17,055 nucleotides of DNA, taken from Actinomortierella ambigua. Taxonomy: Eukaryota > Mortierellomycota > Mortierellomycetes > Mortierellales > Mortierellaceae. This document shows positions 1 through 8,916 of the stretch, piece after piece (the first letter of the stretch is position 1; each line of letters starts with the position of its first letter). The notes beneath the pieces are model-generated. The model saw only the letters and a list, made by a program, of their open reading frames with translations, searched no databases and was not told the origin of the DNA. The DNA lies in assembly GCA_016098155.1 (NCBI GenBank), contig JAAAJB010000691.1:1-17055 (forward strand), in the 5' to 3' direction. Made by a program: the position numbers and the translations under genes.

Positions 1-815
1 GGGGCCGGAGAAGGTGGGGCGGGCAGGAAGGGGAAGAAAGGGGGGAGGGTGGGGTATGCGATGAAGATAGGGGGGGGGGGAACCTGTTGTTGCTGTGGGT
101 GGGTGGGCGGAAAGGCACAAACCTGGATTGGTTCAAGCGTACTCTGTGATATCTGGATGGATGAATGAGTCTTTGTTCGTGTGACCCAGAGAGGTGCTGC
201 TGTCTCGAGGAAAAGGAAGAGGAGGAGAAGGAAACACTGGGGGGAAGGGGGTGCTTGCGCGCTAAACAGAACAAGGGATGTGGAATGGGTGTCAATATGG
301 GCCAATGAATGCCATCAAAGCTGGGGACGACGAGGCGAGAAATATTTGTTTCATGCAATGGCATTGTCATTCCCACGGAAGGCTGGGGGCGACTTGTGCT
401 CCAAAGCAGAGCGTTCCACGTCGTTCGTCATCAGCTCACTCTCCTGTCCTCTCCTCCTCTGTATGACACCCCTGCCTTTCTCCTCCTCGTATCCCTTTTT
501 TTTTTCTTTTCTTTCTTCCTCCAGTCCGTTCTGCAACAATAGACCCCTACAAACACGCTGCTGCTGTTCTCCTTGTGCTGTGCCCCCCCCCCCTTCCTTC
601 ACCAAACGTCATGCTTCACATGCAGCATCTCATGGTGCTCAACAATGGACGGTGGCAGGACAATGACTCACCTACTTGCTGGTTGCAGTAGGGGGCTTTT
701 CTTCTTTGGGGAGCAGGGACGACGAACGAGGAGTGAAATAAAAAAAGGCAACGGCACTGTGGAGATGGACGAGTGTGGAAGAAGTAGAAGGAAAAAGGTG
801 GTCACAAAGCTCTTT
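1..815. other. Non-coding, low-complexity flank
   Basis: I see no convincing gene here. The first 80 bases are G-rich, and 480-600 is C/T-rich with homopolymers. Open frames in this stretch translate to low-complexity Arg/Lys, Ser or Pro strings and have no Kozak-type start. The part next to 816 must hold the 3' untranslated region of the minus-strand SMG-like gene. On the minus strand the region is pyrimidine-rich towards position 1, which is typical of a fungal promoter, so it may drive a leftward gene outside the window. That last point is inference. Confidence 0.5.
30..80 (+). repeat. G-run cluster, possible G-quadruplex
   Basis: G runs of 4, 6, 3 and 4 bases lie at 30-33, 40-45, 47-49 and 51-54, separated by loops of 6, 1 and 1 bases. 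A further run of 11 G follows at 70-80. This satisfies the usual four-run quadruplex pattern on the plus strand. Whether it folds or has any function cannot be told from sequence. Homopolymer length here is also prone to assembly error. Confidence 0.5.
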
Positions 816-820
816 TTATT
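815..820 (-). terminator. AATAAA poly(A) hexamer overlapping the SMG-like stop codon
   Basis: On the minus strand an exact AATAAA occupies 820-815, and the TAA stop codon (818-816) lies inside it. If used, cleavage 10-30 nt downstream would leave a very short 3' untranslated region. The hexamer is seen; its use is inferred. Signal use in these fungi is loose, so another downstream A-rich element could serve instead. Confidence 0.4.
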
Positions 821-3800
821 GGAGAAGCTGCCGCCAGGTTCGTATGCCCGTGACAGGGATATTGAACCAGCACGCAAAGCTCGCCAGATCACTGTCCTCC
901 GTCACAAGCCGAAAATACGCTCGAGCGACACGAGTATCCTCGCGTTTGTACAGCATCCCTATGCACGCACCAAGGATTGGCCGCCAGAGTCGTGGCACGC
1001 TCATCGCGTTACGCACCTCGATCTCTTTCTCGTCCCCCCCGTCCTCCGTATTCTCGTCGCTCTTCATCTCAACATCCATCGCAGGATCACCCGCGCTCAA
1101 AGAATCTTGCTTTGCCACATCGTCGTCGTGTTCGCTGGAATGGTTGGCTCCTTGCATCGACACATCCCCGACCTCGTTCTTCAGTGGCTGGCCTCCATCT
1201 TCGTCCTGGGCCCTATCCCCCTTGGAAGGCTGGATAAGATACTCGGACGACTCGCTCCATTTGCCAAGGCTATCTTTGATGTTCTGGGCAATCAGGAGCG
1301 ACGGGCCATTCAGCGACGTGTTCATCCGCTCATCAAGGAACCGAATCGCTTCGCGAGCCTTGAGGTTCTCCTTGTCGTTGCCCTTCTTGGCCATGTCGAG
1401 GCGGTCGATGACGTCCAGCGGAATGACCACCAGGCATTTTTGGCGATCCAGCAGCGACTTGATGTCTGACAGGTGCCAGACCAAGATGCTGTAATCGACG
1501 ACACACGTCCACAGTGGCATCGTCTTCGAGTCATTGGTGCTGTTGCCACCTGGGACAGACTTGAAATAGTTGCTAATCAATCCCTTCTTGGCTTCGCCCG
1601 CTGCCTGCATTGCCTGCATTGCCTGCATTGAATGGGGGGCCTGCTGGGTCGGGGCGACGACAGGAAGGATAACCTTCGATGGCATCGACGACAGTGGGTA
1701 TAATTGGCGGCCCCGAGGGTTGTGTCGTTTCGTGCTACCTTCGTCCTTTGCTGTTGCTGGAGCGCGCCCAAAATGGTCCAGACCCTTCTGAAGCGTCGAC
1801 ACCTGGTCTTGTAGCCAATGTGAGGCTAGAACAGTCGATCCCTGTGAGCGCATGGTACGCTAAAATCGAGGTGAAACCAGGTTAGAAAAGGACAACACAC
1901 CAGCTGACAGTAGGAATCATAGTTCTACAAATTCAGACTCACCTTGTCATCTGCATCCATAACGCGATAAATATTAGCCCCGCCCTGTTCGCTTTCGACA
2001 GACGTGACTTCGACGACATTGCCTCTGATTTGCTCACTTGCCTCCATGACCTTGGTAGCAAAGAGCTGAAATCGTGACCACAACGTCAACATGGCATCCT
2101 CCGCAACGTCAAACCCGATTAGAAGCTGAGTGTGGAAGCGCCGGAAAGGGAGTAGCCCGTAGAAACGCAATCGATCCTGCTCCAAGATGCATGATGCCCG
2201 AAACTGCATCTTCTTCGCCGACTGTAGGTGCTCAAAGATGGGTTCGTCCTTGAAGTGGTTCAAAAACCTTGTGAGTGCACGAATAAATACGACAGTAGCT
2301 GCTCGTATAGACTGTCCAGGTGCAGCTGCCTCGACATTTGTGCCAGCCTTCTCCTCGAGGCGGATCATCCCCCATATTTGGTCCCAGTTGGAGATCCAGA
2401 ACTCAACCACCAAAAGTGATGGGTCGAGTTGACAAAAGATGGGTCGTAGTGTGTCCGCCGTCTGTGGGATGGGAGCTGCCTGGTCAAGTTGGTGGTTCAG
2501 TACCATTGTAGCTGCACGGAGAGCAAACACCATGGCACAGGACTGCGCTATCTTCAGTTGCGTATACTCGCCTCTAGACCCTAGTTCGCCACGAACGGAT
2601 GCTGCACCAAGGCGTGTTTGAAGATCCCATATCATGAAAACCAAGCACGCAACAACCTTCAGTACCACCCCTTCTGACTGATGCTCGACAAGCTTCCTGC
2701 AGAGAGCTTCCTGTACCCTTTGATCTTGAAAGGTTGCACTGTTGAAAAAAAGACAGGGTAGCAACTTTTGTATCGTTAGTTTGGAATACAGGTTATTCAG
2801 TTAATGCAGAAGTAATTGCTTCCGATGCGTACATACCTTTCAAGCTGGAGTGCAAACAGATCCATCTGGACCTTAACAATAAGAAGATTCAGATCATACT
2901 GGTCCCACGGAGATGATCCGTTTAAACCTGGTGTCCGCTGATCGTCATACTGATGGTCCTTTGAGCTGATCGCCAGGGTCTGCCACTGTGCCAATACTGA
3001 ACGGAAACGGCTCTGAAATTTGGAAAAGAATATCTTGAGGTTATCACGAACAACCGGTGGCGTAGACTTGGCGGCCAGACTAATACAAAAAATCAAGAAT
3101 ACTGTAGTTAGATTTGTTTGACCTTCAATCAAAATGCGCATACTTCATGCACCCAAAAAATAGCATTCAGTATATTCCTCTTCGGCTTATCTGCTTACCT
3201 TTGAAGGTACCAATAGAGAGCATCCAAATCGTCATTAACGTATGAAGCGAGGATGGCGAGTTGTCCGTGAGGCTTCCCACTGTCGGCCCATACGCGAATA
3301 GCATGTCGATAAAACATCCTGGCAGTTAGCCATTCGTCCGGCTGTACCTCAGCCTGCTGGCTAGGCGCGGAAAGTTTCTTGTTCTCGAGCTCGACGCTGA
3401 CGCGGTAGCGTGCCAGATCGCCCAAGTACACGAAACACTTTTGGATAAACACTGTAACCTGCTCCTTGGGAAAGATTGGGCGTTCCATCCCGCTTTCAGT
3501 TGCAGACTGGCTGGGTTGGTCTCGTCCGTTGCGTCGCTTTGATCCCTCCTGCTTCTTCGAAGTGTTAGCGCCCTTGGATTTGCCACTTTCTCCAGATGAC
3601 ATGAGCAACTTGACAGCAATGCTGTCCATATGAATGTCATGTTGCTGCCGAAGGGTAGTGATCAGTCCAGTATAGAAGCCCGTGCCTTTGTTAATGATCT
3701 TATGGAGTTCGTCCAAGATCGTGTGGCGAAGCTCAGGTGACTTGTCCATGAGATGCTATTTCAAGCAGAGGAGTAGAGTACATGCCGTCAGCATCAAGGA

Positions 3801-4681
3801 AAGTAGGTGTCTACGTCAAAGAAAGATATAAATAACACTACATCGACCACTGGAAACTCGAGCTACCTGTAGCCTATTGACTTACTTTCCGCAGTTCGAC
3901 GCGACACTCCTCGATCGCCGTATGGAAAACATGCTTCCAAAGTTTATCGTCGACAGATTTCTCGACCGCAGTTTCCAGATCATACAGTATGAGCATCTCG
4001 CATGTGTCCTTGAAGCTATTTTGTACCACAGCAACGACGGCAAGAGCAAAACAAACTGATACATGAATATCCGCAACACAACTCATCGGTGGCGGGCGAA
4101 ATCAAATCACTATATCCCTGCACTCAGCGATCATCCGTTTCCTACCTGTCGCGCAATATTGACAGTTCGTCCTCCACAGGCATTAAACCTTCGCCAAACA
4201 ACGAGTTGGCTGCTTCGTTGGACTGCTCTTGCTGACGTTGCTGATGCTGACGAGAGTTGGTGCGTTGAGACTTTCCATTTCCTCCTTCGCGGGAGACCTT
4301 TCCATGGCCATGGCTGGAGGTTGACGACTGTCGCCGCTTGTGGTTATGGCGACCTCCTCCGGCGGTGTCTGGAAAAGCTTGTGGTCGCTCCTCGGCCGGG
4401 GACGAAACAGTTGAGCTCGTTGCTGAAGAAAGGACAGAGGAGGAGGGCCGTTGGCCTGTTCTGATGGCCTCGAGAAGCTTTACTATTGTCTGCTCAAGTT
4501 GCTGAGCCTCGCTGAGAAAGGGGTTAATGGCAAAAAAAACGAGCATCAGCAACCAATGCAATTTAGAGGATAGCTTCAAGAGCAACCAAGTCGAATCCAG
4601 ACAAGACATTTACGTGTGCAATTGGCGCAAGAAGGAGGCATTGTGTTCGATAAAGGTAGGGTGACTGATGAGCTGAGACAT
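816..4681 (-). CDS. EST1/SMG5-SMG6 family protein with C-terminal PIN domain
   Basis: Seven exons join in frame: 4681-4614, 4511-4146, 4015-3886, 3755-3199, 3079-2837, 2738-1943 and 1859-816. The product is 1067 aa. Introns are 83-130 nt with GT-AG ends and phases that match at every junction. The N-terminal half has the 14-3-3-like/TPR fold of the family: LYDLETAVEK and LWKHVF (about 155-175), YLGDLARYR (about 300), then AILASYVNDDLDALYWYLQR and RDNLKIFFSKF (about 350-395). LRFYGLLPFRRFH lies near 640. A PIN domain starts near 836 with D842 in CVVD and D872 in VIDRLD, and ends with D1042 in VTED. An acidic insert covers about 924-1001, and the third catalytic acid of SMG6 seems to be lost. 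Known members bind phosphorylated UPF1 in nonsense-mediated decay, and EST1 proteins act at telomerase. The PIN order and the VIPLDVIDRLD motif favour SMG5/SMG6 over SMG7. The start was chosen because MSQLISHPTF joins exon 2 in phase. The family is firm; the exact orthologue is not. Confidence 0.9.
1601..1630 (-). repeat. Nine-base tandem repeat coding Met-Gln-Ala
   Basis: Three near-perfect copies of a 9-base unit (tgcctgcat on the plus strand) lie inside the last exon of the SMG-like gene. They encode a short repeat of Met-Gln-Ala near residues 798-806, in the linker before the PIN domain. The repeat is in frame and harmless, and its copy number could vary between strains. Confidence 0.7.
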
Positions 4682-4800
4682 TCTTCTGCCATGGTATGGA
4701 ATCACTGAAGGCAACGAAGAGGTGAACAATGTCCTTTTTTGAAGTCTACGCCGTCTACAAAAATGTATGGCAAGTCACTTGACCGCAGACGGTCAAATTT
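4682..4800 (-). promoter_or_regulatory. 119-bp spacer: SETD6-like 3' end and SMG-like promoter
   Basis: This short gap between two co-oriented genes has to hold the 3' untranslated region and poly(A) site of the methyltransferase together with the promoter and leader of the SMG-like gene. I see no clear TATA box or AATAAA on the minus strand. An inverted repeat sits directly after the upstream stop codon. Confidence 0.5.
4779..4796 (-). other. Perfect hairpin just after the SETD6-like stop codon
   Basis: A perfect inverted repeat has 7-bp arms (ttgaccg / cggtcaa) and a 4-base loop (caga). It begins four bases past the TGA stop codon at 4803-4801. It could fold in the transcript's 3' end. Its function is unknown, and chance is a fair explanation for a single 7-bp stem. 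Confidence 0.5.
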
Positions 4801-6988
4801 TCATTTGTTGTAAGGCTTCTTGCCCTTGTTGGGGGGCTGACCTTTTCCTACGCCCTTCTGTTTGCCTCCTGACGTTTGCGTAGGTGCTGGCGGAGCTGGC
4901 TTCCATCGCTTGACCTTATCGAGCACACTCTGGAGGAGCTCTCGCTCACCAGACCGCACAATTACCGCATTTCGCTTGGCGCGCGAGCATTCCTCGCTAT
5001 TCTGCTTCAGGATGTGCCTGTCTTCCTGTACAATTGCAAGTATGATATCAAACAAGTTGTTAGACACGTAAAAGGACGAGAGAGAGAGAGAGAGAGAGAT
5101 GAGAGGTAGGGTTGGAAAGTGATCATCATAAAGAATGTTTACCTTTGCTGACGACTGAATCTCGGCGAGTCTCGACTCCAGAACATCCCGCAGAATCTTT
5201 TGGCTCTCCACAGTGAGCTTCGTGCTGGGGATCTTCTTGCTTTCAACAACCGTTGTCCGAAAGGTTTCCAACGGCATGGATAAAATCTTTATACACCCGA
5301 TAAGCTCTTCCGGCACCTCGCCACCTGCCTCCACAATAAAGTGCCTGTTCGTAAGAGTAAGGTGTCAGTGAGATGTAGATATAAATAAAGTGGGAAGATA
5401 TGTTGAAAAGAGAAATACGGAGTAGACTTACTCTTCGAGGCCGTCGTGCTCTAGGAGCCACTCAACCTTCTCGTCTTTGCCTTCAGGATCTGCACTTGTG
5501 CTCTTTTCCACTACAAGGTGACCATCGATTTCTGCAATATTGTGCGGGTTTGGCACATCGACAAAGCCGTACTTACGGAGCAAATCTAACAACAGGTTTT
5601 TGGTCACAGATTAGACAGCGCGAAAATTGATGACTCAATACTATCTTACTATGATGACCCATAAATGTGACCTATACCTGCATTGCAAAGGTCGCCGTAT
5701 GTGTTGAACTAGAAGCAAAAAAATCGTTATGATATATCAGTCGCGTAGGTTCTAAAAGTGCAAAGTTGTGAATCCTAAATTGTTTCCTATCCACGTACGA
5801 TTTGATGTCCAGCCTTGATCGGCTTGATGGCTACCATGCGGAGGCAATCCTTCTCGTGAAATAGACGTGCCTAGACAGATTTTGGAGAGTGCTGTTAGTT
5901 TCAGACCAGCTCAAGGCAATACCCTATATCGTGCCTGATTCGGCTACTCACGTTGTTGTGGCCAGTCTTGTGGTTCAGCATATCGGCAAGTGGAACCATC
6001 GACACATTGACTTTCTCCTCCTCTTCCTCATCTTCTTCAACATCACTGTCCTCGTCATCTTCCTCATCTTTGGTATCGTGGAATGCATACGCCATGACTA
6101 AAGACCCCATACGGTGGAAGATGCGAGTATACTCTTCCTGATTCATAGGCTGAAAATGAGTTGGGTTGGCCTAAAGGTAGAATCCCAGAGAGACAAGGAG
6201 GAAAAGGTGTCAATTCTAGGCGTGCACTGTAGTGGCAAACTTCGTGCCCCTCAAGCATTTTACATACCTCGATCACAGGCCAGAGGGTGGTCTTGAAGGC
6301 CTCCTCGGCTTCACTCTTGCCAATCTTGTCTACATCAACAAAGTGGAGGTTGAGGTGTCAGCACTTTATTTTCAAGCACCTTTCGTGATCGAAAGCTCGG
6401 CGTGATCCTCATACCATAGACTCCGGTTCCTTTCAGCATCTCGATTTCGTCCGCAGCCCAGAACATTGGTGTTGAAAACTCCATCGGAAGAATATCTAGG
6501 TGGTTGGAATATGAAGATCCCGATCAGTAACTCCATATGACGACCTTGCTTCACGAAGCTACCTAGCCCCTTTCTCACCTACCAAAATACGGCTTCCAAT
6601 GGGAATCTGCATCACGGCAGTACTCGTAAATCATACACAGAAGCAACGGATTCCATCCCTGTAGTGACGACAGATCGATGCTTTTGGCCAGCTCTGAAGT
6701 TTCAGGCGACAGAGGGAGTGATCGAGGAATCGAGAACAGCTCGTGACCCTTCTACTTGCCAGGAGTTTACAGTGTTTTCGTCAGTGATCCGCTCTGATCG
6801 GGTGAAAATACGCGTAAAAAAAAACAAGCCGGAGCTATTCTCACCTCAATGTCTTTAGTGGCAATGACACCACGTCCAGCTCCTTCAGAAGTATAGTCAT
6901 GCAAGACCATGCTTTCCGACACCGAGGCTCCATTGGCCTTCAGCCATTCCATAAACTTGACATTCGTCTCCTCAAATGGTGCCGACAT
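4801..6988 (-). CDS. SETD6/Rubisco-LSMT-type SET-domain lysine methyltransferase
   Basis: Ten exons join in frame: 6988-6845, 6751-6583, 6495-6415, 6329-6268, 6149-5952, 5870-5799, 5708-5678, 5585-5432, 5344-5143 and 5025-4801. The product is 445 aa; animal SETD6 is about 470. Introns are 81-118 nt, all GT-AG with matching phase. The enzyme is predicted to transfer methyl groups from S-adenosylmethionine to lysine in a protein substrate. SET motifs are in order: GAGRG (36-40), ELFSIPRSL (about 52-60), GWNPLLL then HWKPYF (about 78-104), FSTPMFW (about 112), MVPLADMLNHKTGHNN with the AdoMet-binding N211-H212 (203-218), and FNTYGD with the catalytic-type Y246 (243-248). A Rubisco-LSMT substrate-binding domain follows from about 255. 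A very acidic insert (about 179-198) lies inside the SET domain, and the last 30 residues are a Lys/Gly/Pro tail. The start MSAPFEE gives a normal-length N-terminus. SETD6 is the best family match; related SETD3/RKM-type enzymes are the alternative. Confidence 0.9.
5078..5099. repeat. (GA)11 microsatellite in an intron
   Basis: Eleven uninterrupted GA units lie in the last intron (5142-5026) of the SETD6-like gene. On the sense strand this is a TC run upstream of the acceptor, so it could serve as a long pyrimidine tract. Length variation between isolates is likely. Confidence 0.9.
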
Positions 6989-7168
6989 TGCTATAAGAGT
7001 GTCTAAAAGTTTATTAGGCACAAAAAATTTTTTATGATACCTGTGACTCCTGTACCCAGATTCGCCCTCCGCTGAAGGGTCGAATTATCCGTGTATCCAC
7101 ACAGACTCTTTCTCGCTCCCGCTAACACGCAAAAGAACTCTGTTGCGATGTGAGGAGCACTATCGCCA

Positions 7169-7546
7169 ATGGCGATCAGAGGCAATGTGTTTGTGCCTCA
7201 TTTGGAATGTACCGAGGCCAAAGCAGCAGCAGCCAAAATAGACTATCCCAACTTTCGATTCGGAAAGGAGGGGGAAATGCTCTCAGATGGGTTGAAGAAA
7301 TGTGTGTGTGTTTTTAAGAGTGGGCTGTTGGCAGGGACTTTGCTGCATGCAAGGAAAACTGCACCTTCGTCAGAGCTTCGTGCCAAAGGGTCGATGAATT
7401 TCAAGTTTAGCTCACAACTCGAAGATCTGCATGGGAGCCCCCCTTTCTCATCCTTCGAGCTGAAGCAATTGAAGGATTGCTCGATGGCGCTCCTTGCCGC
7501 AGCTTCAGTGAGTGGGGAGACCACCGAGGACTACAAGTATATTTGA
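7169..7546 (+). CDS. Possible small hypothetical protein (125 codons)
   Basis: An uninterrupted frame from an ATG in a fair context (gccaATGG) to TGA has mixed, non-repetitive composition. It reads MAIRGNVFVPHLE at its start and EDYKYI at its end. I recognise no domain, signal peptide or membrane segment. It lies in an otherwise empty stretch and has no visible intron, whereas every real gene here has introns. The opposite strand is also open over 7243-7524. It may be a young or orphan gene, a fragment of a decayed repeat, or chance. Confidence 0.2.
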   Translation: MAIRGNVFVPHLECTEAKAAAAKIDYPNFRFGKEGEMLSDGLKKCVCVFKSGLLAGTLLHARKTAPSSELRAKGSMNFKFSSQLEDLHGSPPFSSFELKQLKDCSMALLAAASVSGETTEDYKYI

Positions 7547-8169
7547 GGGGCTGATTGGGCAAAAGGACCCATGGCTCCAGGATAAACACATTGAAGCAGC
7601 CACCAGATGATGGTCGATATTGCAGCGCGGCGACTCAAACGAGGAACCGCAAGGGATTTCCAAGAAATTATCGCCGTGGCCTGTGTTGCCTGCGGTATGA
7701 AGTTTGAATGGGTAGAGTACAGTACAATACACAAATAGTATCGGCGATTGCAACTTTAGAAGTACTGTAGTCTACTGTTGTGTTACTCTACAAAGTTAGG
7801 TGCCTCGACTATCATCCCGGACGCACTTGCAAAGTTGACAGTTCGAACAAACCGATGGCGTATCCTTGGACATTGGCTCATTGTTCTCTTGAGCAGGAAG
7901 AAGTCGACAAGGGGCACTTTAGCTCTCTGATGGCACCTGCACGGCTTCGAGCTACGAGCAGGGAAATAGCGGAGTTCAACTCTCAGAGTCCAGCAACGCT
8001 GAACACGAGACTTGAGGATAAGCTTTATCGACTGCTGTGAGCCACGATACGTAATGGGATCCAATACCCAAGGGGAATGTTCCAGAGTTTAAGCTCCTTC
8101 GGCTGTCGACAGCCCAAAGCTAAACCTAGTTCTAAATACACCTCCCAGCTTGTAGGATGGTCCCATACA

Positions 8170-8175
8170 TATAAA
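8170..8175 (+). promoter_or_regulatory. TATA box of the Cys-rich small gene
   Basis: TATAAA lies 77 bp before the ATG at 8252. A pyrimidine-rich stretch with CTC repeats lies between them, which is the usual arrangement for strongly transcribed fungal genes. Confidence 0.6.
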
Positions 8176-8251
8176 GAGTGATCTCTCTCGCTCAAGAACA
8201 GAATCATTCCTCCATCGTCACCTCCTCCTCCTCCTTTACATATTCTTCACC

Positions 8252-8779
8252 ATGTCTGAAAAGATGTCCCCTATGCCCACGGACCCTTCTACGGGAGGCC
8301 CAGCACCACCACAATACCCCGAATCCAATATCCCAATGCAGATGGCAGCACCTCCTCAGGCGTATCCTGGTTACCCTCCTAACGGAGGACAGCCCCCTGC
8401 CCACGCCCCTGGAGCGTATCAGATGCCTGGTGCAGCCCAGTATGGCGCGCAGCCACCCCAGGGAGCACCCGTCTACGTGGTGCGTCGCGATCATGCAGCG
8501 ATCGAGAAGTACCAGCAGGAGATCAAGGAAAACGAGATTGGCTGCTCAGACATCTTTTGGTTGTAAGTAATCCTTTGGGAGTTTCTACATATTATTTGTC
8601 CTATTTTTTTTCATTGCTGGTGAAGGATGACATTTTACTCATACCACCATTCCCTCCCTCCTACCCTTCCCAATAGCATTTGCTGCGGTCCATTCGCTTT
8701 GATCTGCTGTCTGCCCAAGTACAATCGCCAGCAGGAACTCCGGAGACAAATCGATATCGAGTTGGCCAAGCCTGTTTAA
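8252..8779 (+). CDS. Pro-rich, Cys-rich small membrane-associated protein (CYSTM-like)
   Basis: Two exons (8252-8562 and 8677-8779) are joined across a 114-nt GTAAGT...AATAG intron in matching phase, giving 137 aa. Residues 1-75 are rich in Pro, Gln, Gly, Ala and Tyr. A VYVVRRD stretch follows, then a charged segment, then a short hydrophobic Cys-rich segment (GCSDIFWLF-ICCGPFALICCLPK, about 97-119) and a basic helical tail. There is no signal peptide. The layout (Pro-rich N-terminus, VYVV-x-D/R motif, Cys-rich hydrophobic C-terminus) recalls CYSTM proteins, small tail-membrane or palmitoylated proteins linked to stress tolerance. The match rests on pattern only: this protein has one GC and two CC pairs and extends 18 residues past the Cys segment, which is longer than usual. 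The gene structure is secure; the family is tentative. Confidence 0.8.
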
Positions 8780-8916
8780 AAAAATCATCATCTTAGAATC
8801 ATTTCGTTCTTTCTTCCGCATACCCCCTTCCTCATCCATTTTGTACAGTAGCAGCCTATCCAAATGCTCCAATCTTCAACACCATTTTATAAAAAAGGAT
8901 AAATTACTTTTCAAGT
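8780..8916. other. 137-bp gap between convergent genes
   Basis: The stop codons of the plus-strand Cys-rich gene and the minus-strand channel gene face each other here. The sequence is A/T-rich, with A runs near 8778 and 8890 on the plus strand and T-rich DNA on the minus strand. There is no exact AATAAA on either strand. The two 3' untranslated regions probably overlap. Confidence 0.5.

Larger units (their letters stand above)
6989..8251. other. 1.26-kb intergenic region between divergent genes
   Basis: This region separates the minus-strand SETD6-like start (6988) from the plus-strand Cys-rich gene (8252), so it should contain both promoters. The right end has a TATA box and a pyrimidine-rich leader with repeated CTC (about 8210-8235). 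The left end shows no clear core element. Several frames of 60-125 codons exist on both strands between 7000 and 8060. Apart from the frame at 7169 listed separately, none has a recognisable product, and no pair joins with a convincing intron. Confidence 0.6.

Noticed and set aside
181..666. 161-codon plus-strand frame in the left flank
   Set aside because: It begins at GTG, and its product is Lys/Arg- then Ser/Phe-rich low complexity with no domain. It is best explained by purine and pyrimidine tracts.
573..1494. Long plus-strand frames of 298 and 239 codons
   Set aside because: They lie antisense to the last exon of the SMG-like gene, where the minus strand has a clear PIN domain. They are frame shadows.
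4142..4609. Start of the SMG-like protein at 4609 (MSCLDSTW...)
   Set aside because: This reading runs through an intron with a donor at 4613 and a TTTCTCAG acceptor at 4512. The spliced start at 4681 gives a better N-terminus in matching phase.
6577..6583. Alternative donor GTGAGA at 6578 in the methyltransferase gene
   Set aside because: It would add four bases and break phase with the next exon. The donor at 6582 restores YFDILP across the junction.
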